A stretch of DNA of 54,402 nt. It comes from Hyphomicrobiales bacterium. Its GTDB lineage: Bacteria; Pseudomonadota; Alphaproteobacteria; Rhizobiales; Rhizobiaceae. The notes beneath the pieces are model-generated. The model ran no database searches. It had not been told where the DNA came from and was given only the letters and a program-made list of their open reading frames with translations. Shown piece by piece: positions 1 through 8,131 of this stretch. The DNA lies in the NCBI GenBank assembly GCA_900469445.1, contig UBXM01000005.1:1-54402 (forward strand), read 5' to 3'. The stretch's first letter is position 1. Each line of letters begins with the position of its first letter. The position numbers and the translations under genes were made by a program.

Positions 1-112
1 CCCTCCCCACAAGGGGGAGGGCTTAACCCGACCTGACCGCCGAGGCTCAATCAAGGTCGGCGTTTGCCACGGATTGTCTCCCCCTTGCGGGAGAGATGGC
101 CAGCGAGCCAGA
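1..112. repeat. GC-rich palindromic intergenic repeat fragments
   Basis: Two short dyads lie here. Bases 1-21 pair CCCTCCCC with a GGGGGAGGG arm, and bases 77-94 pair TCTCCC with GGGAGA around CCTTGC. Runs of this 'ctcccccttgcgggagag' kind are typical of dispersed intergenic palindromes in Rhizobiaceae. The first dyad touches the window edge, so the element may continue outside. The family assignment rests on resemblance only. The stretch ends close to the stop of the transglutaminase-like gene and could also act in termination or mRNA stability. Confidence 0.4.
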
Positions 113-151
113 GGAGGACTTTGCAATGCGAAGTCCTCATCATCCCAAAAA

Positions 152-1219
152 TCAGGACGTGATTTCCTTCGAAGAGATAGAATAGGCAAAGGTCTTCGGG
201 CTCAGGCAATCCACTTCGCCGCGCGAGGTGAATGCTGCCGGATACATGAAGAAGTTCTGGCGGATCTCGTTGCCCGGCAGGGTAAGGTCACGGGCCGTGT
301 TGTAGCCGATCCAGTTCATTTCCCAGTTGCCGAAAGCCTTGGCGCGGAAGGCCTGGACGGCGTCGTTGTCGAGTGGCAGTTTTTCCTCCAGGACGACCTT
401 GCGAACGTCGGCCGGATCGACAGGAACCCAGCCCTGGCCCTCAAGATAGACTTCGGCGCGACAGTGCTGCGCACCGGTGATGTCGCCTGCACGGCCAAGC
501 GTCTTGAAATCTGCCGAATTGGCGACACGGATGCCGAAGACGTCACGGGCCGGCAGGCCGGCGGCGCGGGCGAGCGTCGTATAGAGGCTGTTGATATCGG
601 CGCATTTGCCGCCGAAGTAGCCGCTTTCCAGCATGTCCTTGACATTGCCGACGCCACAGCCGGCGACATTGGCATCACGGAAGGTGTTTTCGACGACCCA
701 ATCATAGAGGGCGCGAGCCTTGTCCTCGTCCTTCTCGCGGGTGCCGATGATGTTCATTGCCGTGTCCTTGACGATACCGTCGATCGGCGCGCTGGGTGTG
801 CCGATCAGAGCGGCGTCGCGTTCGGCCTGCGGAACGGCAATGCCATCGGCCTTGCGGTTACGGGTCTGGATCGTCTGGGTAAATTCGACCATGCGCTTGC
901 CGTCAGCCTGCCACTCGACCGATAGGATGTCCGCGCCGGAGGTGGTGTCCTTCTTCATCTCGATCTGCTTGGCTTCCGAGGTCCAGTGCGGAGCAGATGC
1001 TTTCTGGTATTCGCCAGCGGACTGGGCGACCGGCAGCCATAATTTGGCCGGGCCGGTTATATCAGTCAGATCGACCTTGGTGGTGACTTCGAACGTGCGC
1101 CATGCGGATGTGTCGGAGGGCTTATCAGAGGCGAAAACCGGGCTTGCGCCGCGAGAAAAGAAAGCGGTTGCAACGGATGCTGTTGCGGCATGGCTGAGAA
1201 AACGGCGGCGGTTCAACAT
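152..1219 (-). CDS. Tat-exported transglutaminase-like domain protein
   Basis: A 355-residue protein with a twin-arginine signal at its start (NRRRFL followed by a hydrophobic stretch to about residue 30), so it is probably exported folded to the periplasm. The body matches the transglutaminase-like (papain-fold) superfamily. The Cys region is GGKCADINSLYTTLARAAG, the His motif is GAQHCRAEVYL, and the Asp motif is WVPVDPADVRK, giving the Cys-His-Asp triad in the expected order. Such bacterial proteins are usually predicted peptidases or amidases of unknown substrate. The ATG has an upstream GGGAG. The gene stands alone, and the upstream region (1220-1390) holds a dyad AAAACCG-GA-CGGTTTT. The family call is firm; the substrate is unknown. 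Confidence 0.8.
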   Translation of the reverse strand: MLNRRRFLSHAATASVATAFFSRGASPVFASDKPSDTSAWRTFEVTTKVDLTDITGPAKLWLPVAQSAGEYQKASAPHWTSEAKQIEMKKDTTSGADILSVEWQADGKRMVEFTQTIQTRNRKADGIAVPQAERDAALIGTPSAPIDGIVKDTAMNIIGTREKDEDKARALYDWVVENTFRDANVAGCGVGNVKDMLESGYFGGKCADINSLYTTLARAAGLPARDVFGIRVANSADFKTLGRAGDITGAQHCRAEVYLEGQGWVPVDPADVRKVVLEEKLPLDNDAVQAFRAKAFGNWEMNWIGYNTARDLTLPGNEIRQNFFMYPAAFTSRGEVDCLSPKTFAYSISSKEITS

Positions 1220-1390
1220 GACGTTTCAACTCCCGTGGGCAGCGCATCGACCCGAAAACCGGACGGTTTTCAAATGGACGGATCCGTAGTGCTAATTGCG
1301 ATATAATGTCGCCTTATTTACCCTTTTCGCGGCGACCGGGGAAACAGGAATTGCAATCTTCAAGCTTTTTTGAGCAGTTTTGAGCCGAAA

Positions 1391-1789
1391 TCAGCAACCT
1401 TGGCCGGATTCGGTCCTGGCTGCTGCCGGCGGGTCGCTCGGTGCGGCCATGGCAAGGTCGAGGCCGCGTGCGGTCGGCGGTTGCCATGTCTTGGATTCCG
1501 GCAAGGCACCCTGCGGATTGGTGCCGACATGCGCACCGCCCGTGCCGCCGGTCCAGCCGGTCGAACCGCTATTGCCGGGTGCCGTGCCATCGGCGCTTTG
1601 ACGATCCGGCGGCGTTGCGGACTCGGCCTTGTTGGCGGAATTGCACGCGCCCTCGCCTTCGAGGCTTTGGGCCGACGGCGGGGTCCCGGTATTTTGGGTT
1701 TGCGCGGTTGCGGGGACGCTGGCCAGCATCAGAGCCGATGCGGCAAAACAGGTGATAAATGTCGGCAATTTAGTTGGGAAAACGGACAT
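1391..1789 (-). CDS. small exported Gly/Thr/Pro-rich hypothetical protein
   Basis: A 132-residue protein beginning MSVFPTKLPTF with a signal peptide ending near ATAQTQ. The mature part is low complexity and rich in Gly, Thr, Ser and Pro (STGWTGGTGGAHVGTNPQ), with a few more ordered residues (PESKTWQPPTARGLDLAMA). The start is chosen at 1789 because a GGAG ribosome site lies just upstream; a longer reading frame lacks one. It follows selD by 76 bp on the same strand. I recognise no family. It resembles the short secreted hypothetical proteins common in rhizobia. Confidence 0.55.
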   Translation of the reverse strand: MSVFPTKLPTFITCFAASALMLASVPATAQTQNTGTPPSAQSLEGEGACNSANKAESATPPDRQSADGTAPGNSGSTGWTGGTGGAHVGTNPQGALPESKTWQPPTARGLDLAMAAPSDPPAAARTESGQGC

Positions 1790-1865
1790 CGGGGAGCTCC
1801 TTCGATCTCCCCCACAACGCCCGTGCCAAAGGCTAGTTCCCGGTACTGGGACCAGAGAGGGCCGG

Positions 1866-2915
1866 TCAACCGTTGACGATGATGCCCTGCGCGCCGTCTT
1901 CGACCGAACCGACAATGGTCGCCAGCGGATAACCGGCGTCACGCACCTGCTTTACCAGCGCACCGGCCTTGTCGGCGGAAACCGCCACAAGCAGCCCGCC
2001 GGAGGTCTGCGGGTCGGCCAGCAACATGCGCTGCCATTCCGGCATATCGACCGGAAGCGTGATCGCTTCACCGTAGCTTGCCCAGTTGCGGACGGAAGCG
2101 CCGGTGATGAAACCCTGCTGCGCCAGTTCTTCCGCCCTGGTCAGGAAAGGGATGTCGGCAAGATTCAGTCGCAGCGTCAGGCCGGAGGCGCGCGCCATTT
2201 CCAGCCCGTGACCCAGAATGCCGAACCCGGTGACATCGGTGATGGCATGCACTTGCGGATCGGCGGCAAGCACCGTGCCGACCTTATTGAGCAGCGTCGT
2301 CGAGGCGATCATCTCGTCATAGGCTTCGCTCGACAGCGCGTTTTTCTTGATCGCCGAGGAATAGATGCCGATGCCGATGCCCTTGGTGAGGATCAGCTTG
2401 TCGCCCGCCTTGGCGCCGCCATTGCGACGTACCTGGCTCGGATGACAGATGCCGATCACCGCAAGGCCATAGATCGGCTCGACGCTATCGATGGAATGGC
2501 CGCCGGCAACCGGAATGCCCGCTTCCCCACAGATCGCCGCACCGCCTTCGAGGACCCTTGCGATCTTTTCAGGCTCCAGCTTGTTGATCGGCATGCCGAG
2601 GATTGCGAGCGCCATGATCGGCTTGCCGCCCATGGCATAGACATCGGAAATCGCATTGGTCGCAGCGATACGGCCGAATTCGTAAGGGTCATCCACCATA
2701 GGCATGAAAAAGTCCGTGGTGGCGATTACGCAGGTGTTTTCGTCGATTTGCCAGACGGCCGCATCATCGGACATTTCATTGCCGACCAGAAGCTGGGCGA
2801 AGGGTTGCGCGGCCGGCTGTCCCGCCAGCAATTTCTGCAGAACGGCGGGAGCGAGCTTGCAGCCGCAGCCGCCGCCATGGGCAAGTTCGGTCAGACGGGG
2901 AGAAGACATGTCCAT
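1866..2915 (-). CDS. selD: selenide, water dikinase (selenophosphate synthetase)
   Basis: Makes selenophosphate, AMP and phosphate from selenide, ATP and water, giving the activated selenium donor for selenocysteine and 2-selenouridine in tRNA. The 349-residue length is normal for the family. The N-terminal active-site segment [10 protein letters not shown] places Cys17 and Lys20 at the same numbers as in E. coli SelD, so this is the Cys form, not the Sec form. Downstream are the PurM-like ATP-binding and C-terminal domains ([40 protein letters not shown]). The start at 2915 has a strong GGAGG eight bases upstream. No selA, selB, tRNA-Sec or tRNA 2-selenouridine synthase gene lies beside it, so the selenium user must be elsewhere in the genome. 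Confidence 0.93.
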   Translation of the reverse strand: MDMSSPRLTELAHGGGCGCKLAPAVLQKLLAGQPAAQPFAQLLVGNEMSDDAAVWQIDENTCVIATTDFFMPMVDDPYEFGRIAATNAISDVYAMGGKPIMALAILGMPINKLEPEKIARVLEGGAAICGEAGIPVAGGHSIDSVEPIYGLAVIGICHPSQVRRNGGAKAGDKLILTKGIGIGIYSSAIKKNALSSEAYDEMIASTTLLNKVGTVLAADPQVHAITDVTGFGILGHGLEMARASGLTLRLNLADIPFLTRAEELAQQGFITGASVRNWASYGEAITLPVDMPEWQRMLLADPQTSGGLLVAVSADKAGALVKQVRDAGYPLATIVGSVEDGAQGIIVNG

Positions 2916-3168
2916 GGTGGTTCCTCCTTCGGATCGTGCCGCATGCCGCGGTTCTTGCTGGGGCAAAGTATAAAGGTGATACCGTCTCGATACCTGCGCG
3001 TCCATCACGTTCGACCGGGAAAGGGACGCATGACGGCGGATTAGAGATCACTAAGGCGTGCGGTCGCGCGGTCCACAACCGATCAGAAAGGGACGTAGGG
3101 GAGAGTGTTTCTCCCGGCCTGCTCTATTGGCTATTATGACGGCAACGATTCTGAGATCGGTTGAATGA

Positions 3169-4266
3169 ATGCGCTACAATTTCTCGGATTTGCCGTTGCA
3201 TCGGCTGATGGAACCGGTTTGCCGAGCGACTGCGGCCATCACGCGTCTTGACGAGCGCGTCTTGCGGTCGCAGGTCGGGCAGGGATGGGCCGAACGCGGC
3301 CATTTCGTTGATGCGGTTGCTTCTCTCTGGATCGATGGTGAGCTCGTTCATCTGGAAGATCTGGTTCTCCACGATGCAGCGATGGGCAATCGTGCGCCGA
3401 CGCATGAACTGACGATCGCCTACGACATCTTGCGAACGCGGCGACGCATCGCCGAACATGAGCCGGACTGGGCGCTCAGCCGGGATGGACTGAGCCAGCT
3501 GCGCGGCAGGGCGGCTGATCCGCATTCGGCGATTTCAGGCGAAATGCCGCTGGAGACGAAATCAATCGAGCAGCAGGAGGATGAGGATCCGCTCGCTCAA
3601 TATCTGGCGGAAATCGATGCGGCGGTCGCCCGAAGCGAAGCTGCGATCTCGCAGGTGCTGAAGCCCGCGACGCCGTCCCATCAAAAGGAACGAGCCCCGC
3701 TTCTTTATGAACCGGATTGGGACGAGGACGAGCGGCTTACGGAATGGCAGGCCGTGCTTGAGGAAAGTGCAGGCTTGCCGCCGGTATTGAGGGCCGTGCT
3801 GTTGCTGGATGCCTGGAACCAATTGCAGGTGCTTCAGCACGCTCCCTGGCTGGGTCGGCTGCTGGCGGCATCCCTTCTGAGAAAGGAAGGTGTGACGGTC
3901 GCCCATCTTGCTGCATTTAATCTGGGGCTGAAACAGGTCGGCCGGGAACGCCGGGCAAGCCGACAGCAGGAGGTTCGCCTGATTGCGATGCTCGAGGCGA
4001 TCACGCAAGCCGGTGAGATGGGCTTGAAGGAACATGACCGCCTCGTCTTGGCCCGGCAGCAGATGCAGCACCGGATCGCCGGACGCCGCCAGTCGTCAAA
4101 ACTCCCTCAGCTGGTCGATCTTGTGCTTTCCCGACCGATAGTTTCGTCGGGCATGATCGCGAAGTCGCTCGCCGTGACGCCACAGGGCGCGTTGAAGGTT
4201 GCCTCTGAATTGCATCTGCGAGAGTTGACCGGGCGAGGGCGGTTTCGCGCCTGGGGCATCATCTGA
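3169..4266 (+). CDS. DUF1612 / HTH DNA-binding domain protein (RHE_PE00001-like)
   Basis: A 365-residue cytoplasmic protein resembling a rhizobial family with a DUF1612 core and a C-terminal HTH domain. The N-terminal part holds ITRLDERV and the segment LVHLEDLVLHDA with RAPTHELTIAYDILRTRRR. The last about 65 residues (VDLVLSRPIVSSGMIAKSL onward, ending LTGRGRFRAWGII) look like a winged-helix DNA-binding domain. An acidic stretch rich in Glu and Asp lies near residue 130. Family members are common on rhizobial plasmids and near mobile DNA, but their role is not established. The gene is divergent from selD across 253 bp and has only a weak ribosome site. The family call is from memory of the sequence pattern. 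Confidence 0.7.
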   Translation: MRYNFSDLPLHRLMEPVCRATAAITRLDERVLRSQVGQGWAERGHFVDAVASLWIDGELVHLEDLVLHDAAMGNRAPTHELTIAYDILRTRRRIAEHEPDWALSRDGLSQLRGRAADPHSAISGEMPLETKSIEQQEDEDPLAQYLAEIDAAVARSEAAISQVLKPATPSHQKERAPLLYEPDWDEDERLTEWQAVLEESAGLPPVLRAVLLLDAWNQLQVLQHAPWLGRLLAASLLRKEGVTVAHLAAFNLGLKQVGRERRASRQQEVRLIAMLEAITQAGEMGLKEHDRLVLARQQMQHRIAGRRQSSKLPQLVDLVLSRPIVSSGMIAKSLAVTPQGALKVASELHLRELTGRGRFRAWGII

Positions 4267-4289
4267 CGGTATTTTCCGATGCTTGCCCC

Positions 4290-4318
4290 GCGATTGCTCA
4301 ACTCATTCCAGCAATCGC
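4290..4318. terminator. hairpin between convergent genes
   Basis: A perfect 9-bp stem, GCGATTGCT and AGCAATCGC, with an 11-base loop. It lies between the stop of the DUF1612 gene (plus strand) and the stop of the thiY-like gene (minus strand). There is no clear T run on either side, so it may work with Rho or only as an mRNA end-stabilising structure. Confidence 0.45.
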
Positions 4319-4390
4319 CACCTTGTCGCTTTCAGTGAGGACTGGCGCCAAAGGGAACGCCAGCAAGAAATGCCGGCGCCCTTTCGCGCA

Positions 4391-5410
4391 TTATCGGGCC
4401 GCCAGGAATTCGTTGGTGTAATAGCCTGCAAAATCGGGCTTTGCTTCGAGCGGCTTGCCGCCGGCGGCCTTGAGAATGCCGGCCTGATAAGCGTAATCGC
4501 CGATCGCCTCGAATTTCGAAGGATCGATATTGCCGATGACGCCTTCGGCGCTGCTCAGGTATTTGCCATCGATCAGGGCCTTGAGCGAAGCGCGGATCAG
4601 TGTACGGTCGGTCAGCGCATCCTTGTTGGCGGCAATCAGCAGGTCGGTCGCCTCGTCCGGATTGTCGATGGCGAACTGGTAGCCTTTTCGGGTCGCCTGC
4701 AGAAAGGCTGCGGCTTCCTTCGGATTGTCGTTCAGGAATTTGCGGCTGGAAGCGATCAGCGCCGTGTGTTCGTCCGGCACGCCGAAATCGGCATAACGAA
4801 ACGCGCCCTGTTTCAGCCCTTCCAGCTCGGCCTTCACGCCTTCCCATGTATAGACCTCAAGCGTGAAATCGACAGCGCCATTTTCCAGGGCCTGATAGGC
4901 AGAGGTGCCGAGCGTGATCGTTTCGAACTCGCCCTTGCCGCCATCATGGCGAATGATCGAGGATATCAGCGCGTTTTCCCAGGCAGAGCCGAAGCCGCCA
5001 TAGGTCTTGCCATCCAGATCCTTCGGGCGGGTGATGTCCGGGCGACCTCCCTTGAAGACAAGGCGGCCCGTTTCCGTCTGCACGATGGCATAGGTGGCGA
5101 CAAGATCGGCTCCGGCCGTGCGCTGGGTGAGAAGGGCAATCGAGCCGGTGATGCCGAAATCTGCCACATGATTGGCGACCAGAGTGCTGGCCGACGTATC
5201 CGTATAGGGAAGGATTTCGACCTCGATGCCAGCTTCTTCATAGAAACCTTTGTCGCGGGCGACGAACAGGCCGATATGGTTGGTGTTCGGGGTCCAGTCG
5301 AGAGCGACCGTAATCTTGGACGCGGCCTGCGCCCGGCTCGGCAGTGCCGGCATCGCGAGGGCGGCGAGTGCTGCGAGTGTGGCGCGTCGGCTCAGTAGCA
5401 ATTGGCTCAT
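4391..5410 (-). CDS. thiY: ThiY-like HMP/thiamine-precursor ABC substrate-binding protein (NMT1/THI5 family)
   Basis: A 339-residue periplasmic binding protein with a Tat-like leader (SRRATLAALAALAMPAL, cleavage near AQA). The NMT1/THI5-like fold opens with VALDWTPNTNHIGLFVA and GFYEEAGIEVEIL, followed by the typical GITGSIALL and KTYGGFGSAWEN segments. Relatives bind pyrimidine precursors of thiamine such as formylaminopyrimidine or hydroxymethylpyrimidine. Its ATG overlaps the stop of the ATPase gene by ATGA, so it is the last gene of the ykoF-thiX-thiZ-thiY operon behind a TPP riboswitch. That context makes the thiamine assignment much stronger than the fold alone. The exact pyrimidine ligand is not determined. 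Confidence 0.88.
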   Translation of the reverse strand: MSQLLLSRRATLAALAALAMPALPSRAQAASKITVALDWTPNTNHIGLFVARDKGFYEEAGIEVEILPYTDTSASTLVANHVADFGITGSIALLTQRTAGADLVATYAIVQTETGRLVFKGGRPDITRPKDLDGKTYGGFGSAWENALISSIIRHDGGKGEFETITLGTSAYQALENGAVDFTLEVYTWEGVKAELEGLKQGAFRYADFGVPDEHTALIASSRKFLNDNPKEAAAFLQATRKGYQFAIDNPDEATDLLIAANKDALTDRTLIRASLKALIDGKYLSSAEGVIGNIDPSKFEAIGDYAYQAGILKAAGGKPLEAKPDFAGYYTNEFLAAR

Positions 5411-6186
5411 GGCAGCTGTCCCTGTTGTTCCTGGATTTGGGGAGAGAGGAGAAAATCAAGTATCGAGGTTTCAATCGTCGCCGCCTCGGCGCGGGCCGTC
5501 GGGTGGCTGAAACGCGGGCGCGGCAGAGGAACCGCGATCGTCTGCTCAACCCGTGCGGGGCGCGGCGAAAGCAGATGGATTCGGTCGGAAAGCATCACCG
5601 CTTCGCGTACATCATGGGTGATCAGGATGATGGTCCAGCGATGTTTCAGCCACATGGCTTCGAGCCAGATCTGCATCTGATTGCGGGTGAGCGCATCCAG
5701 CGCACCGAAGGGTTCGTCGATCAGCAGAACAGGGCGGTCCTGCACGACGGTGCGCAGAAGAGCGGCGCGCTGGCGCATGCCGCCGGAGAGTGCGTGCGGG
5801 TAGTGCTGCTCGAAACCGGCAAGGCCGAATTCCTCGAATAGCGGCCGGACACGTTGGTGCGCTTGTTTTCGGCGCAATCCCTGCACTTCCAGGCCGAGCG
5901 TCGTGTTGTCGATGATCCGTCGCCAGGGCATCAGCGCATCGCGTTGCGGCATGAAGGCGAAGGGCCGGTCAGTTGGTGCAAGCGGTCGGCCGGCAAAACG
6001 GATTTCGCCGCTGCGAGCGGCCACGGCACCGGTCAGAAGCTTGAAAATGGTCGATTTCCCCGCGCCCGAGGGACCCAGTATCGAGACGAACTCGCCGGGC
6101 ATGACATCCAGAGAGACATCGCGCAGCACATCGATCTCGCCGTAGCTCAGCGAAATCCTGTCGAGGGAGAGCAAGGGGGCTGTCAT
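5407..6186 (-). CDS. thiZ: ThiZ-like ABC transporter ATP-binding protein
   Basis: A 259-residue ATPase of the nitrate/sulfonate/taurine type that powers thiamine-precursor import. Walker A is GPSGAGKST near residue 40, the signature is LSGGMRQRAALLRT, Walker B is VLLIDEPFGALD, and the switch His lies in ILITHDVREAV. The start at 6186 is used because the upstream permease stop overlaps it as ATGA; a longer in-frame reading upstream only covers the permease gene. Its own stop overlaps the thiY start in the same way, so translation of all three genes is coupled. Confidence 0.9.
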   Translation of the reverse strand: MTAPLLSLDRISLSYGEIDVLRDVSLDVMPGEFVSILGPSGAGKSTIFKLLTGAVAARSGEIRFAGRPLAPTDRPFAFMPQRDALMPWRRIIDNTTLGLEVQGLRRKQAHQRVRPLFEEFGLAGFEQHYPHALSGGMRQRAALLRTVVQDRPVLLIDEPFGALDALTRNQMQIWLEAMWLKHRWTIILITHDVREAVMLSDRIHLLSPRPARVEQTIAVPLPRPRFSHPTARAEAATIETSILDFLLSPQIQEQQGQLP

Positions 6187-6989
6187 GGGCGCCTCCTTGA
6201 GGTGCCATCGATCCAGGGGGCGGCCATGCGCTGAACTGCCCATGTGGCGCTGAACAGAAGCATGGTCAGAAGCGAGCTCACCAGCACTGCGGCAAGCACG
6301 AGGTCCGGACGGAAATTGTTCTTCGCATTGAGCATATAAATGCCGAGCCCTCGGGCTGCGCCGGCATATTCGGCGAAGATGGCGGCAACCACCGCATAGG
6401 TGATGGAGATGCGCAATCCGGCGAAGAAATAGGGAAGGGCGGAGGGCAGGCGGGCAAGCCAGAAACGCTTCCAGCGGGAGGCACCCATCGAGGCAAGCAG
6501 ATCCTCGACTTCCCTTTCGGTCGAGCCATAACCTTCGGCGAGCGCGACCAGCATCGGAAAGAAGGTGACGAGCGCCACGAGCAGGATTTTCGGCAGAAGG
6601 CCAAAACCGAACCAGAGCACGACCAAGGGCGCAATCGCCACCAGCGGCAAGGTCTGGCTGGCGATGAAGATGGGAAAGAGAGCCCGCCGCATCAAAGACG
6701 AGAAATCGATCACGACCGACAGAAGAAACGCCAGAACGAGAGACAGCGAGAAGCCGAACAGGGTGGCGCGAAGCGTCGGCACGGTGTTGAGCCACAGCGC
6801 GTCGCGATTGAGCCAGGCCTGCTGGAGAACCTGGGACGGTGCCGGCAAGGTCGTTTCCGATATGCCGGAGAGGCGGCAATAGATCTCCCACGCAAGCAGA
6901 AGACTGCTTGCGGCGGCAAGAGCCGGCAATGCCCGGAAGGCATGATTTCGGAGCATACGGCCCCGCATGCGGGAAGCGCTCGACGACAT
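6183..6989 (-). CDS. thiX: ThiX-like ABC transporter permease
   Basis: A 268-residue inner-membrane permease of the BPD_transp_1 family with about six hydrophobic segments. The cytoplasmic coupling loop EAA motif is recognisable around EVEDLLASMGASRWKRFW and LPSALPYFFAGLRI. It would form the channel with the ThiZ ATPase and receive substrate from ThiY. It starts 18 bp after the ykoF stop and its stop overlaps the thiZ start (ATGA). Confidence 0.88.
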   Translation of the reverse strand: MSSSASRMRGRMLRNHAFRALPALAAASSLLLAWEIYCRLSGISETTLPAPSQVLQQAWLNRDALWLNTVPTLRATLFGFSLSLVLAFLLSVVIDFSSLMRRALFPIFIASQTLPLVAIAPLVVLWFGFGLLPKILLVALVTFFPMLVALAEGYGSTEREVEDLLASMGASRWKRFWLARLPSALPYFFAGLRISITYAVVAAIFAEYAGAARGLGIYMLNAKNNFRPDLVLAAVLVSSLLTMLLFSATWAVQRMAAPWIDGTSRRRP

Positions 6990-7007
6990 CGAATTGTCCG
7001 TGAAGGG

Positions 7008-7616
7008 TTAGATACGGCTCGGGCTGTTGGCCGAAACGGTCAGATCGATGGTCACATGGCCCTGCGGCGGCCCGAAACGGACAAAAGCCTCGTTAACGGT
7101 GGCAAAAACCGGAGCCGCATCGCCGCGCAGCTTGGTGCAGAAATTCTTCGACCGGTCGAACACACCCGACGACTTGATGAAGTCGATGCAGCCATAGATC
7201 TCGTCCATGTGCTGGCCGATGCCGAGCGTGTAGAGAGAAAATTGCGCCGCAGCGGGCTGGCCGGAAAGCGGAATGGATGAGACGGCGGCCAATGCCTGCG
7301 CCTTACGCTCTTCGATCGGCGCCAGCGGTCCGGTCATTTCGGGCACATGGCAGATCGGATCGTCAGGTTCGCCAGGGCAACCGCGCGACAAGGTCGCATG
7401 CATGACGCAATGCTTGCCGGATCTGGAGGCTGCGACGAAGAGATCGCGCATCGCGGCGAAAACGACATCGGGCGTTCCGACAATAAGCGTCGAGATATCG
7501 TCCGTCTCGATCCTCAACCGATCCCGGTAGGGATCCAGTGCGGATAGCGAGCCAAGAATGACGTCGACGAAATCGTCGGACATCGGGTAAAGGGAAATCT
7601 GCGCGCCGGAAAACAT
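7008..7616 (-). CDS. ykoF: YkoF-family thiamine/HMP-binding protein
   Basis: A 202-residue cytoplasmic protein matching the Ykof domain, which occurs as two tandem ferredoxin-like repeats. Both repeats show related segments: GAQISLYPMSDDFVDVIL in the first and AAQFSLYTLGIGQHMDEIY in the second. Bacillus YkoF binds thiamine and pyrimidine precursors and is tied to the ykoEDC uptake system. Here it leads a thiXZY operon, a layout found in some alphaproteobacteria. The ATG at 7616 is preferred over a GTG six bases earlier because GAGG lies at the right distance. The ribosome site directly follows the 3' end of the TPP riboswitch. Confidence 0.85.
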   Translation of the reverse strand: MFSGAQISLYPMSDDFVDVILGSLSALDPYRDRLRIETDDISTLIVGTPDVVFAAMRDLFVAASRSGKHCVMHATLSRGCPGEPDDPICHVPEMTGPLAPIEERKAQALAAVSSIPLSGQPAAAQFSLYTLGIGQHMDEIYGCIDFIKSSGVFDRSKNFCTKLRGDAAPVFATVNEAFVRFGPPQGHVTIDLTVSANSPSRI

Positions 7617-7627
7617 TTGCACCTCGC

Positions 7628-7720
7628 TCCGCTGGCATTATCCAGATCAGCTTAAGGGTCCACGGTCATGTCGACCGAATCTCAACCCCGGCAATACGGA
7701 GCACCCCTGTTCGGCCTCCT
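7628..7720 (-). promoter_or_regulatory. TPP riboswitch (THI element)
   Basis: Read on the minus strand, the conserved TPP aptamer parts appear in order: GGGGTGC (7701-7707), TTGAGAT, ACCCTT, CTGATCTGGATAATGCC and CAGCG (to about 7630). These are the P2, P3 and P4/P5 core signatures. The GAGG ribosome site of ykoF begins within a few bases of the 3' end, and no T-run terminator is visible in between. Control is therefore more likely by hiding the ribosome site than by transcription termination. Exact outer limits of P1 are approximate. Confidence 0.93.
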
Positions 7721-8131
7721 GATAGATCAGTTGAGGGGGAACTTGCAAGAGGAAGTGTCTAATGATCATTGCGGACTGGACATGAGACTGGATTAAATCG
7801 CTCCGGCCTTGAAGAGCCTCGGAACAGGTTTCCATGTCTTTAAAACCTCAACGGGGTTTGAAGACCGGTCCCGCAGACCAAAACAGCCATTCTCACGCAG
7901 ACAGCTTGCGACTTATGGTCTCTCTGGTGGACGGATCGTCGAAAGGACAGCGGCGGCGCGTGGCATTTTAGTCGCAGACGTTGGTGATACGCGGCCAGTG
8001 CCAATCCTCGCGCATTGACTCACTTTTGAGTGATCGATAATTCCTGAGTTAATACATCATATTTACGGGTCTTCGTCGCGAGAAGCGCGAAGCCTCTGAT
8101 TAGTTATACCTGCGCTCAGGGGACATTTTTC
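7721..8131. other. intergenic region between thi riboswitch and siderophore receptor
   Basis: About 410 bp without a convincing gene. A plus-strand reading of 69 codons from 7809 and a minus-strand one of 62 codons show no family resemblance and no good ribosome site. The stretch must carry the minus-strand promoter of the thi operon, not identified with confidence, and the plus-strand promoter of the receptor, described separately. Confidence 0.6.
8015..8043 (+). promoter_or_regulatory. candidate receptor promoter with dyad in the spacer
   Basis: TTGACT at 8015-8020 and TAATTC at 8038-8043 are separated by 17 bp, a good sigma-70-type pair. A dyad ACTCA-CTTT-TGAGT occupies 8018-8031 and so covers the -35 end and the spacer. 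A repressor bound there would block the polymerase. In a siderophore receptor an iron regulator is expected, but the dyad does not match the rhizobial RirA box pattern I know, so the factor is not named. About 90 bases of leader would follow before the start codon. Confidence 0.45.

Noticed and set aside
1629..3044. A 471-codon plus-strand reading frame over selD
   Set aside because: It is antisense to the clear SelD protein and has no family resemblance; long antisense frames are expected at this GC content.
7647..7835. A 62-codon minus-strand frame across the TPP riboswitch
   Set aside because: Its sequence is explained by the conserved aptamer; no protein similarity or ribosome site.
7809..8018. 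A 69-codon plus-strand frame before the siderophore receptor
   Set aside because: No family resemblance and no good ribosome site; it ends at the receptor promoter.
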